Below are positions 8,529-16,047 of a stretch of DNA of 64,000 nt, piece after piece (position 1 is the stretch's first letter; the number at the start of each line of letters is the position of its first letter). Made by a program: the position numbers and the translations under genes. This DNA comes from Verrucomicrobiota bacterium (GTDB lineage: Bacteria; Verrucomicrobiota; Verrucomicrobiia; Chthoniobacterales; UBA10450), in NCBI GenBank assembly GCA_003218375.1, contig QHNH01000016.1:83979-147978 (forward strand), read 5' to 3'. The notes beneath the pieces are model-generated. The model saw only the letters and a program-made list of their open reading frames with translations, was not told the DNA's origin and did not search any database.

Positions 8529-10860
8529 CGATTTTGATCTCAGCCCTCATCCTCGCATTTTGCCGATGCTTGGTGAAATCACTCTTGCACCTTGGCGGTG
8601 CCTTGCAGAGCTGATTGACAATTCTGTAGATGCTTTCTTATCGGCGCGACGTGCTGGTGCAGCACTAACTCATCCTGAAGTCAGCATTTCTATTCCGACG
8701 GCCGACGTCGCTAGCGCAAAGCTAACTCTTCGCGATAACGCGCCAGGCATGACGCTCGAACGACTGGAGAACGCGATGCGCGCAGGCTGGACCGGAAACG
8801 ATCCGATTAACAACTTGGGCATGTTTGGAATGGGATTCAATATAGCGACAGCACGGCTCGGAACACTTACGCGTGTCTGGTCCACGATCGCGGGAGATGG
8901 CGAATGGATAGGACTCGAAATCGACTTCGACACATTAATGCGCCAGCGACATTTCCGGACGCCAATCCTACATCGCGCTAAAGCAGATCCTTCGGAGCAC
9001 GGCACCGAAGTTTCCGTTGAACGCCTAAAACCCGAGCAAAGGCAATGGCTCACTCGAGCAGCGAATCTATCGAAGATACGACGCGACCTGGCGCAAGCGT
9101 ACTCCGCAATGCTTCGATCGAACGGAGTGCCGATTGCCTTTGGTTTGATGATTAATGGTCAAGCTGTCCGAAGTCGCGATCATTGTGTTTGGGGAGACGG
9201 TCCAGACGAACGCATTGTACACACAAACCGTTACGGACCAATAAATGCATTCCAACGAGTGGATGTCCGTCTCGATGATCGCCTTTTCTGTACGCGTTGC
9301 TGGCAATGGCTCGCTGCCCAAGAAGAATCCTGCCCAGCTTGCAACACCACTGAAGGTGTTGTCTCCCGTACACGACATGTGCATGGCTGGCTAGGTATTC
9401 AACGTTACGTGAGCGCCACTGAATACGGTATCGATCTAATTAGGCACGGTCGAAAAATCGAGTATGCCAGCCGGGATCTGTTCAAGTGGACGGGCGATAC
9501 AAGCGTAGAGGAAGAAGAATACCCAATTGATGATCCGCGACATCGAGGCCGCATCGTAGGTGAAATCCACATAGACCATTGCCGCGTTACATATACGAAA
9601 GACCGCTTCGATCGAAACGACCCGGCTTGGGAAGAGATGGTCTCGATTGTTCGTGGTGAAGGACCTCTGCGACCCGATAAAGCTGCGGGACTAGGCTTCG
9701 GCCAGAATAATTCACCGTTATCTCTCTTGTTCCAAGCATTTCGGCGATCGACGCCGAAACCCAAAGCGGCAGGCTGCTACGCGCGATTGCTGATCGTACC
9801 GGATAATGAACGCGCAGAGGAGATGGCGAAACGTTTCTATGCAGCTGACCCTGAGTACAGAACAGACGTAAAGTGGTGGGAACTAGTTCAGGAAGCGGAT
9901 CGAGAACTTCTTCAAAGCCAGCAACAGCCCGGAGGTGGAACTGGCGGAATTCCTGGACTCGTCGGCGGTCCAAGTGAGGACGACCAAGCTCAGCCGCCTG
10001 AACCGCCCGTCCCTGCTCCTACGCCGCCACCGGCACGAACGCCGCTGCAGGCGCTGTCGCGCGAGTATCGTGACGAGGTAACAAATCAGCGGTGGGAGGT
10101 GCAGGCGTTTGCCGTTGAAGCTTCGGATCCAATTCTATCCGAGCATTCGGTTCCTTGGCTACTCCGTGCAACGGCTGCGGGAGTACACGAGTTTTACGTC
10201 GACGCTCAACATGTGATCTTTGATTCGGCTACAATGACGCCTCTTGATGGACTGCTTGCGGAACTAAGTTGGGCCGCAATGGACTTCATCCGCGGTACTA
10301 ATACTCAAGCTCGCTTCGCCGGTATCTTGGCAGGGCTAAGAGACCGCTACGCAACCGCAACTAAGCTTGATGAAATCGCTTTGTCTGCGGACGCAGTTTC
10401 GACCCTATCTGATATTGCTCGCGCGGTCGCAAACGCGCTCTCGTCAGCAGATTCCGCTTCGCTTTTTGAAGAACTCCCGCTTGCAGACCGTGAAGCCATC
10501 TTGCAAAAAATGGCAAGTCGTGCCGTCAGTGAGCCGCAACGTGTTCTCGCTCAAGGCCGCTTTCTTGAGTTCGCGCCGCGAAGAGCGCTTCTAACGTTCT
10601 TCCAAAAACATCCAGAACTATTCTTCGACGGTAATTACTGGGATGAACAATATGCTGGCCTGGATTTTGGAAGTGCGTCGGCCACGGAAGAAGCACGGGC
10701 AAGGCTAGTCGCGTACTACTTTACATTGCTCGCTGATGCTGCATGGCTTGCTGAAAACGAGCCTGCGGATCTCGCCGATGCAAGCCGCGTTCGCTTATTG
10801 CGGGCTGCCCTTGCGCTGGACCTTCTGGCGCCGACCTCTCCCGCTATATCTACAACTTGA
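8512..10860 (+). CDS. MORC-type GHKL ATPase with inserted zinc ribbon
   Basis: A 782-residue protein with an N-terminal Bergerat-fold ATPase: N-box ELIDNSVDA (33-41, with catalytic Glu and Mg-binding Asn), G1 DNAPGM (75-80) and G2 lid NLGMFGMGFN (101-110). The pattern is MORC/MutL/Hsp90-like rather than histidine-kinase-like. Residues 260-277 form a C-x2-C-x10-C-x2-C zinc ribbon inside the following region. A Gly/Pro-rich linker (about 480-530) leads to a helical C-terminal domain I cannot name. Prokaryotic MORC/paraMORC proteins are known from comparative genomics to sit in restriction-modification loci with SF2 helicases and nucleases. This one is translationally coupled to a methylase and a helicase-nuclease. 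A role in ATP-driven DNA clamping or remodelling is inferred. Confidence 0.88.
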   Translation: MPTHTNDFDLSPHPRILPMLGEITLAPWRCLAELIDNSVDAFLSARRAGAALTHPEVSISIPTADVASAKLTLRDNAPGMTLERLENAMRAGWTGNDPINNLGMFGMGFNIATARLGTLTRVWSTIAGDGEWIGLEIDFDTLMRQRHFRTPILHRAKADPSEHGTEVSVERLKPEQRQWLTRAANLSKIRRDLAQAYSAMLRSNGVPIAFGLMINGQAVRSRDHCVWGDGPDERIVHTNRYGPINAFQRVDVRLDDRLFCTRCWQWLAAQEESCPACNTTEGVVSRTRHVHGWLGIQRYVSATEYGIDLIRHGRKIEYASRDLFKWTGDTSVEEEEYPIDDPRHRGRIVGEIHIDHCRVTYTKDRFDRNDPAWEEMVSIVRGEGPLRPDKAAGLGFGQNNSPLSLLFQAFRRSTPKPKAAGCYARLLIVPDNERAEEMAKRFYAADPEYRTDVKWWELVQEADRELLQSQQQPGGGTGGIPGLVGGPSEDDQAQPPEPPVPAPTPPPARTPLQALSREYRDEVTNQRWEVQAFAVEASDPILSEHSVPWLLRATAAGVHEFYVDAQHVIFDSATMTPLDGLLAELSWAAMDFIRGTNTQARFAGILAGLRDRYATATKLDEIALSADAVSTLSDIARAVANALSSADSASLFEELPLADREAILQKMASRAVSEPQRVLAQGRFLEFAPRRALLTFFQKHPELFFDGNYWDEQYAGLDFGSASATEEARARLVAYYFTLLADAAWLAENEPADLADASRVRLLRAALALDLLAPTSPAISTT

Positions 10861-12545
10861 TTAACTCCTCCTCAGGCTTTCTAGATCATCGGCGGTTGCT
10901 TCAAGGCCCGTGGCAAGCTTTTGAACGTGACGTCGCCCGGCTGCTCCTGGCGAATGGCTTTGATGATGTACGCATCGTTGCCGGAACCGGTGATCGAGGT
11001 GCGGACGTACTTGGCGTAAAGGCCGGCAAACTATGGATTTTTCAATGCAAGCACACGACGAGCACGCCGCCGCCATCCGCTGCTGTTCGAGAGGTTGTAG
11101 AAGCAGGAAAATTTTACGGCGCAGACCGTCTGGTGATCGCTTCGTCGCGTCCTGCCGGAGAGTCATTGCTTCGCGAAAAGACGCGCTACGAACGACTCGG
11201 CCTCACGATTGAGCTTGCACAACCGGAAGACCTACTAGTCATGATGCGCGCGACACCGGAATATTCGTTGCATCGGAGAACTTTGCGTCCATATCAGGAG
11301 GAGGCTTCATCTCGGGTCCGAGCTGCGCTTCTGGACACCGGTCGCGCGCAAGCCGTTCTCGCGACAGGTCTCGGTAAAACCATTATTATCGCAGAAGTGT
11401 GTGCAGACCTTCTCCGTGACGGTGTCGTTCCTCATGACAGAATTCTAGTCTTAGCCCATGTCAAAGAACTAGTTCATCAGCTTCAACAGAATTTTTGGTA
11501 TCAATTACCGAAGTGGGTACCAACGCATAGATTAGCGGAAGGCGAGATTCCAACGTACTGGGACGGCATCACCTTCGCTACAATACAGAGTGCTAAGTCG
11601 CGTCTAAATCAGCTTCCCGAGTTTGGGCTTATTCTTGTCGACGAAGCACACCACATCGGCGCCGAGAGTTTTCGCGAAGTCCTCACAGACCTAAACCCAC
11701 AACTCACCGGAGGAGTGACGGCGACTCCTTGGCGGGGCGATGGCTATGATATCGATGAATTAATTGGTCCCGCCGTAGTGAAGATCGGCATTGCGGAGGG
11801 TTTACAGCGCGGATTCCTTGCCGAGATCGACTATCGGTTGCTTGGAGACAATCTTGATTGGTCGTTTGTGCAAGAAGCTTCGCGTTTCGGTTACTCTCTT
11901 GCTCAGCTAAACCGAAAGCTGATCATTCCGACGCGCGACGAGCAAGCGGTCAGGATCGTTAAAGACGTTTTCGAAAACGAGCGCAGACACACTGCAATTG
12001 CTTACAGCCCAACGACAGTTCACGCGACAAGCTTTGCCGCTATGCTACGTCGGTACGGATTCAGAGCGGAAGTGATGTCCAACGAAACTCCGCCGCGCGA
12101 GCGAGATGTACTAATGTCTCGGTTCCGCGCCGGGCAATTAGATGTGCTGACGACGGTAGACCTCTTCAACGAAGGTGTGGATGTGCCAGATGTAGATCTC
12201 CTCATCTTTATGCGAGCGACACACAGCCGCCGCATTTTTGTTCAGCAGCTCGGCCGCGGGTTGCGCGTTCGTGCAGGAAAAGACAAAGTCGTCGTCCTTG
12301 ACTTCGTCACCGATCTTCGACGGATGGCCGAAGTCATTCAGCTCGACGCGGCAGTGCGTGGCGCGTCCGTGGAACAACTCGGTCTCGGGGGGCGCCTGAT
12401 TGAATTTAGCAATCGGTCGGCCGGAAGTTTCCTTCGTGAGTGGATTCTCGACCAAGCCTCACTGTTCGATCGTGAGGATGACGCAACATTGCGAATCCCG
12501 CACTTCGATTTTCCGGAGCCAGCACCTCCCGGCGGTGTGCAATGA
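10857..12545 (+). CDS. Mrr-like nuclease fused to SF2 helicase
   Basis: A 562-residue effector. Residues 1-130 form a PD-(D/E)XK domain of the Mrr type: GTGDRGADV with Asp50, then Q63-C-K65 as the catalytic QxK. Residues 140-500 are a superfamily II helicase with Walker A ATGLGKT (169-175), DEAH box (262-265), TATPW (288-292) and motif VI QQLGRGLR (463-470). The start is a TTG at 10857 overlapping the previous stop as TTGA; no other start precedes the nuclease domain. The organisation is that of a DNA-translocating restriction subunit cutting DNA that lacks the methylase mark. Cleavage chemistry is inferred from motifs. Confidence 0.93.
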   Translation: MINSSSGFLDHRRLLQGPWQAFERDVARLLLANGFDDVRIVAGTGDRGADVLGVKAGKLWIFQCKHTTSTPPPSAAVREVVEAGKFYGADRLVIASSRPAGESLLREKTRYERLGLTIELAQPEDLLVMMRATPEYSLHRRTLRPYQEEASSRVRAALLDTGRAQAVLATGLGKTIIIAEVCADLLRDGVVPHDRILVLAHVKELVHQLQQNFWYQLPKWVPTHRLAEGEIPTYWDGITFATIQSAKSRLNQLPEFGLILVDEAHHIGAESFREVLTDLNPQLTGGVTATPWRGDGYDIDELIGPAVVKIGIAEGLQRGFLAEIDYRLLGDNLDWSFVQEASRFGYSLAQLNRKLIIPTRDEQAVRIVKDVFENERRHTAIAYSPTTVHATSFAAMLRRYGFRAEVMSNETPPRERDVLMSRFRAGQLDVLTTVDLFNEGVDVPDVDLLIFMRATHSRRIFVQQLGRGLRVRAGKDKVVVLDFVTDLRRMAEVIQLDAAVRGASVEQLGLGGRLIEFSNRSAGSFLREWILDQASLFDREDDATLRIPHFDFPEPAPPGGVQ

Positions 12546-13069
12546 GTGTTCCAGACAATATTCGAGAGCAGCTGCGCTGTAGGCTCTATGAACTCGCCGA
12601 CGAGAAGAACTGGATGTCACTGTCTGTCGCGGAGAAGTCGGCCACGTATGATGCATGGACGCGCGATCCTGCTGTCGGAGGGGTTCTTTCCCGATTCATT
12701 CGAGTCAGCGATGTCCGACTTTACCTTAAGGATTCGCTCCTCAAAGACTATGCTCGTCAGAAGCAGGCCGATGACACACTAGTTAATCATGTGCTTGGAG
12801 TTGGTGGCGCGGAAGTCCTTCGTGCAGATATAAAACCACACGGCCGCGTATTAGCAGATGGGCGCGTATTTGCCTGGGGAAGAGCGAACGCTTGGAAAAC
12901 AATACTCATGGCAACGTACGAACGCGCGCACAATGAGCCAGGTGGAAAGGCGTTCGGCGTCGTTCTGACAAATGCTTTTGGTCAGTTTCATCAGCCTTCG
13001 GTTCGAACACTGATTGAAACAGCTGCGAGCAAGTTGGGGATTGAGCGCGTTGTATGGCTAGAGCGTTGA
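12542..13069 (+). CDS. Unrecognised protein of the restriction operon
   Basis: A 175-residue protein starting at an ATGA overlap with the helicase stop, so it is translated with the system. I do not recognise a family. The first 90 residues are predicted helical and charged, with no signal peptide or membrane segment. The last 80 residues have a beta/alpha look (GRVLADGRVFAWGRANAWKT and GKAFGVVLTNAFGQ). No catalytic signature of a nuclease, methylase or ATPase is evident. Its place between helicase-nuclease and Vsr suggests a specificity, regulatory or immunity role, but that is inference only. Confidence 0.8.
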   Translation: MSVPDNIREQLRCRLYELADEKNWMSLSVAEKSATYDAWTRDPAVGGVLSRFIRVSDVRLYLKDSLLKDYARQKQADDTLVNHVLGVGGAEVLRADIKPHGRVLADGRVFAWGRANAWKTILMATYERAHNEPGGKAFGVVLTNAFGQFHQPSVRTLIETAASKLGIERVVWLER

Positions 13070-13500
13070 TTCGACGTGATCCGCTCACAATCAGTGAAAG
13101 ATCGACGCGAATGTCACGCGTCCGGTCAACCGGCAATCGCTCGACCGAGATTATGGTCGAAACTCTCTTGCGGGCAGCGAAAATTGCCGGCTGGCGGAAG
13201 CATCCACAGGACATCCCGGGTCGGCCGGACTTCTACTTTCCCAAGAATAAACTCGCCGTCTTTGTCGACGGATGTTTTTGGCATGCGTGCCCCCGATGCG
13301 CGCGGCGGATACCGAGCACACGCCGCCAGTTTTGGAAGACAAAGCTGCTCGGGAATCAGCGACGTGACAATCGTCTACGCCGATTGCTTGTGCGTCGCGG
13401 CTTCAAAACAATGCGACTCTGGGAACACGAGTTACGCGGAGCTCACTGGCTGGGTCGATTACAGCGTCGGCTCGCGGAAGATCCGACAGTGATAGACTGA
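13054..13500 (+). CDS. vsr: Vsr-type DNA mismatch endonuclease
   Basis: A 148-residue Vsr-family nuclease. MSRVRSTGNRSTE (20-32) is the family's DNA-contact region. GRPDFYFP carries the catalytic Asp59. VDGCFWHACPRCARRIP (71-87) holds the FWH motif with His77 and zinc-binding Cys residues, and LRLWEHEL-type ends follow. In E. coli, Vsr nicks at T:G mismatches formed by deamination of 5-methylcytosine, so a Vsr beside a C5 methylase fits repair of its mutagenic footprint. In methylase-helicase-MORC loci it may instead be a second nuclease. It overlaps the preceding gene by 16 bases. Confidence 0.92.
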   Translation: MARALIRRDPLTISERSTRMSRVRSTGNRSTEIMVETLLRAAKIAGWRKHPQDIPGRPDFYFPKNKLAVFVDGCFWHACPRCARRIPSTRRQFWKTKLLGNQRRDNRLRRLLVRRGFKTMRLWEHELRGAHWLGRLQRRLAEDPTVID

Positions 13501-13504
13501 TCAA

Positions 13505-13906
13505 GTGCACATAACGCGAGAGGAGGAAATCGCCGTCTTGTACGCATTGCATTGCCATGGGGGAACGGCATCGAAATCGCAAGTAGTTGAACTAATCCTA
13601 CGCAACAAACTGCTTCAGCCGCGCGTGGACGACGAAGAAATCGTGGCTACCGGAGAGCGAAGAATCGTAAATCGAATTGCTTGGCTGCGTCAGAACTTAA
13701 AACAAAAAGGCGATCTAATGATGCCGCGTCGCGGCGTGTGGCAGTCGACACCAGCTGGCAGGCGACGGCTTTTTCGCCTCGCTGAACGGCTGCACAATGA
13801 TGCAGATGATGACTTGGGAATTCTCGATCAGGAGTTTTTTGAGCGCCTAACGCCCAATTTTCTAGCAAGGCTGCGCGCATTAGCACCGCAAGCTCCACAA
13901 ATCTAA
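13505..13906 (+). CDS. Stand-alone winged-helix protein resembling the Mrr N-terminal domain
   Basis: A 133-residue protein starting with GTG four bases after the vsr stop. The pattern NRIAWLRQNLKQKGDLMMP followed by RRGVWQSTPAGRRRL matches the Mrr_N winged helix, in which a basic helix and a GVW..T..G wing read DNA. Mrr enzymes normally join this domain to the PD-(D/E)XK nuclease. Here the nuclease sits in the helicase gene and the reader is a separate polypeptide. It could be the DNA- or methylation-sensing subunit of the system or its transcriptional regulator. It ends the operon. Confidence 0.72.
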   Translation: MHITREEEIAVLYALHCHGGTASKSQVVELILRNKLLQPRVDDEEIVATGERRIVNRIAWLRQNLKQKGDLMMPRRGVWQSTPAGRRRLFRLAERLHNDADDDLGILDQEFFERLTPNFLARLRALAPQAPQI

Positions 13907-14159
13907 CAGGACCTAGTTTCGGCGCGGATCGGCAGAGAGATCGACGAGCAGGGCAAATTCCGTTTCAAACTGCAGCGAGAGGATTTCATTGCTCCCTGCG
14001 GGCGAGATAGCCCATCGGCCTCCCGACGATTCGCCTAAGCAATTACCCTCTCCGCAGCTTTGATCCGTCGCTCCCTGATGGGCACAGATCGTTTGCTGAC
14101 CCGCATCGATGATTTCGCGATGGATGTGAATCGTTGGCCGACAAATATCTTCCGTGAAC

Positions 14160-14452
14160 TGGAAGATATGCATCACGCGACGATTCATGCCCATCGTGCT
14201 GAGATCTGTGCCTGTCTTTAGACGATTCGTATCTGGCGCGCGACGATTCGGGTCTGTCGCCGGACCAGTCATGATTATCGTTGAGCGATTGATGCCTCTC
14301 GTGGCGCGATTGGCAGCAATGGCTGGATGATTGGCCTCGATCGCTGAACGATCCGTATCAGTCATCCGACAATCTATTGATCTCAGCGCCGGAAGATGCC
14401 GGCAAAAAGGCGATTCATATCTGTCGCCGGATGATTGGCATCAATCGCGCGG
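14160..14452. repeat. Degenerate 21-bp tandem array in a 608-bp spacer
   Basis: From about 14160 to 14452 the DNA has a 21-base period. Units start at 14181, 14202, 14223, 14244, 14265, 14286, 14307, 14328, 14349 and 14370, then after a 20-base gap-like unit at 14411 and 14432. Most begin CGATT or TGATT and carry TCG near the middle, so the consensus is roughly CGATTC..ATCT.TCGC.GA. Units differ at many positions, which rules out recent expansion. On the minus strand the array reads as a seven-residue N-R-x5 repeat within an open frame, but that frame has no convincing gene features. The rest of 13907-14514 shows nothing I can name. Confidence 0.7.
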
Positions 14453-14500
14453 GGATTTCTGCGAAAACGTAAAGTTTTTTGCCACGTTTCCCGTTTTTTC

Positions 14501-14507
14501 AGGGAGG
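14501..14507 (+). promoter_or_regulatory. Strong ribosome-binding site deciding the start of the fn3-like gene
   Basis: AGGGAGG followed by a seven-base spacer before ATG 14515 is the best Shine-Dalgarno match near this gene. It favours that ATG over the in-frame TTG at 14479. Confidence 0.7.
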
Positions 14508-14514
14508 AAAGGGT

Positions 14515-15126
14515 ATGAGACAATTAAATAGCGGGTTTTCCGACCTCTCGGATGAGGAGTTAGCTACCAAGGTCGCGTTTGTCATCGCCCAGTTGACTGG
14601 CAACGCGAATTTCCCCACCACCAGTCCAACTCTCGCCGTGGTCCAAGCCCAGCTCGACCTCCTGGAGGCCGCGCTGATCATGCCTCCCGGGCAGGCGCGT
14701 GATGGCGCCATCGAGACGGCGCGCGGGCCGCTCGAACAGATGATGCAAAACCTGGCCGATAATCTCGAGCAGGCTGCCCCCGGCGACCTCGGGAAGCTGA
14801 GCACAACCGGTTTCGATATGCGTAAGGCTCCTACGGCCGGGGGAGCGCCGGACACGCCGGGCAATCTCCGGTTGAGAAATCTCGAGGCCAGCGGCGATGT
14901 GCAATTCCTCTTCAACGCCTCGGCTCGCGCGAAGACCTATCAATTCCAAACGACCGACGATCCGAATAACGGGCCGTGGAAGGATTACGATCCGGCTAGC
15001 AGCACGCGGAACGTCGTGGCGCATGGTCTGCCGCGGGCGAAAGACGTTTGGGGCCGGGTCCGCGCGATCGGACCGAACAATACCAAGAGCGCCTGGAGCG
15101 ATCCGGCGACGACGTTGGTGACGTAA
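14515..15126 (+). CDS. Fibronectin type III-like protein
   Basis: A 203-residue protein with no signal peptide. The first 110 residues are helical and rich in Glu, Ala and Leu. After a short GGAPDTPG linker, residues about 118-203 form a fibronectin type III-like beta sandwich (PGNLRLRNLEASGDVQFLF, then a Tyr/Trp-rich strand set and VWGRVRAIGPNNTKSAWSD). Verrucomicrobial genomes often carry small proteins of this plan. The role is unknown; a surface or protein-binding module is possible. The start is set by the strong AGGGAGG site. Confidence 0.75.
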   Translation: MRQLNSGFSDLSDEELATKVAFVIAQLTGNANFPTTSPTLAVVQAQLDLLEAALIMPPGQARDGAIETARGPLEQMMQNLADNLEQAAPGDLGKLSTTGFDMRKAPTAGGAPDTPGNLRLRNLEASGDVQFLFNASARAKTYQFQTTDDPNNGPWKDYDPASSTRNVVAHGLPRAKDVWGRVRAIGPNNTKSAWSDPATTLVT

Positions 15127-15134
15127 GTTCGAAC

Positions 15135-15250
15135 TGTAGCGGCGGTCTCCGGCCGTCGAAGTTGGATTTTATTGTAGCGTCGGCCTCTGGCCGTCGATCT
15201 ACGTTCCCTCAATTTTTAATCTCTTTCGACGGCCAGAGGCCGCCGCTACA
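15135..15250. repeat. Paired inverted element, TGTAGCGGCGGTC type, with an extra unit
   Basis: Two direct copies of a roughly 25-base unit (15135-15159 and 15173-15197, each TGTAGCG.CGG...GGCCGTCGA) are followed by one inverted copy (15226-15250). The second and third copies pair nearly perfectly. It lies between the convergent ends of the fn3-like and sigma-factor genes, where the long hairpin could terminate both transcripts. Confidence 0.75.
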
Positions 15251-15258
15251 GAAGAGAT

Positions 15259-16002
15259 TTAATCCGCGGCGAGGAGCCGGCAATAATCGCGCAGCAGCTC
15301 TTCGACATTCTCGTCGGGCGCTTGCGCGCGCAGTTCCGTCAGCACGAGCGCGCGATAACGGAAGCGCAAGCGCGCGACGTCGCTCCGGATTGTCGCGACC
15401 GGTCGGCCCAGCCGGCGCGCTGCGTCCTCATACGACCCCCGCTCTTTCTCTCCCGCGAGATGCGGCCGGAGCGTGTAATAAAGCTCCGCTTTCCCCATAG
15501 CCGCATACTCCTCGGCCATGCGATCCGCGACGCGGCGATGGATGGCTGCCGCCCATCGGCGATCAGAAGCGTGCGAAGAAACCGGAACGCCGCGACCGGC
15601 GCTCAGAGCCTCGGTTTCCCCGGTGATCACCTCATCCAGCGAGACGACGGCGGCGCCACCACCACGCTTTTGCGTTCTTTCATCCTGCCTGACGTGAGCC
15701 AGGAAATACTTCAGTGCGCCGAGAAGGTAGGAGCGGAACCGGCCTCTCGCGGGATCGGCCTGCGCGAAGCGCTCGCGCTCGATGAGGTGAAGGATAAAGC
15801 GCTGGGTAAGGTCCTGCGCGTCGTCATAGTCGTAGCCGGATGCGCGCACAAAGATATTGATTGGGCGCCAGTAGATTGCACAGATTCCATCGAGCATATC
15901 CCGGGCTTCCTCAGGATGAGACGCCTCCCGGAGCGCGAAGAGCAACGACCATGGGGTGGTGGGGAAGGAGCCGCTTCCAGCAGTGTTCCGGGGAGGAATC
16001 AT
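15259..16002 (-). CDS. ECF-type RNA polymerase sigma factor
   Basis: A 247-residue sigma-70 family member. The N-terminus FPTTPWSLLFALR matches the FxTTxWSxV signature of large ECF groups common in Verrucomicrobia and Planctomycetes. YDYDDAQDLTQRFILHLIER is region 2 with the core-binding helix, and the C-terminal part (SYEDAARRLGRPVATIRSDVARLR) is the region 4 helix-turn-helix that reads the -35 box. No anti-sigma gene is adjacent. It lies 45 bases downstream of the delta-60-repeat gene on the same strand and is probably co-transcribed with it. Its regulon is unknown. Confidence 0.87.
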   Translation of the reverse strand: MIPPRNTAGSGSFPTTPWSLLFALREASHPEEARDMLDGICAIYWRPINIFVRASGYDYDDAQDLTQRFILHLIERERFAQADPARGRFRSYLLGALKYFLAHVRQDERTQKRGGGAAVVSLDEVITGETEALSAGRGVPVSSHASDRRWAAAIHRRVADRMAEEYAAMGKAELYYTLRPHLAGEKERGSYEDAARRLGRPVATIRSDVARLRFRYRALVLTELRAQAPDENVEELLRDYCRLLAAD

Positions 16003-16047
16003 ACCGCAACCCGTGTTTTATCGGGGCGCGCGGCATTACGGCAAGGT

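Noticed and set aside
7362-13906. Prophage or integrative element carrying the restriction genes
   Set aside because: No integrase, phage structural gene, tRNA target or terminal direct repeat could be seen at either edge.
13913-14365. 150-residue open frame on the minus strand over the 21-bp array
   Set aside because: Its seven-residue periodicity follows from the DNA repeat, it lacks a credible ribosome-binding site, and its other half has no protein-like pattern. I keep the DNA array as the feature.
14160-14452. CRISPR array
   Set aside because: Units are contiguous and 21 bases long without conserved repeats alternating with unique spacers, and no cas gene is near.
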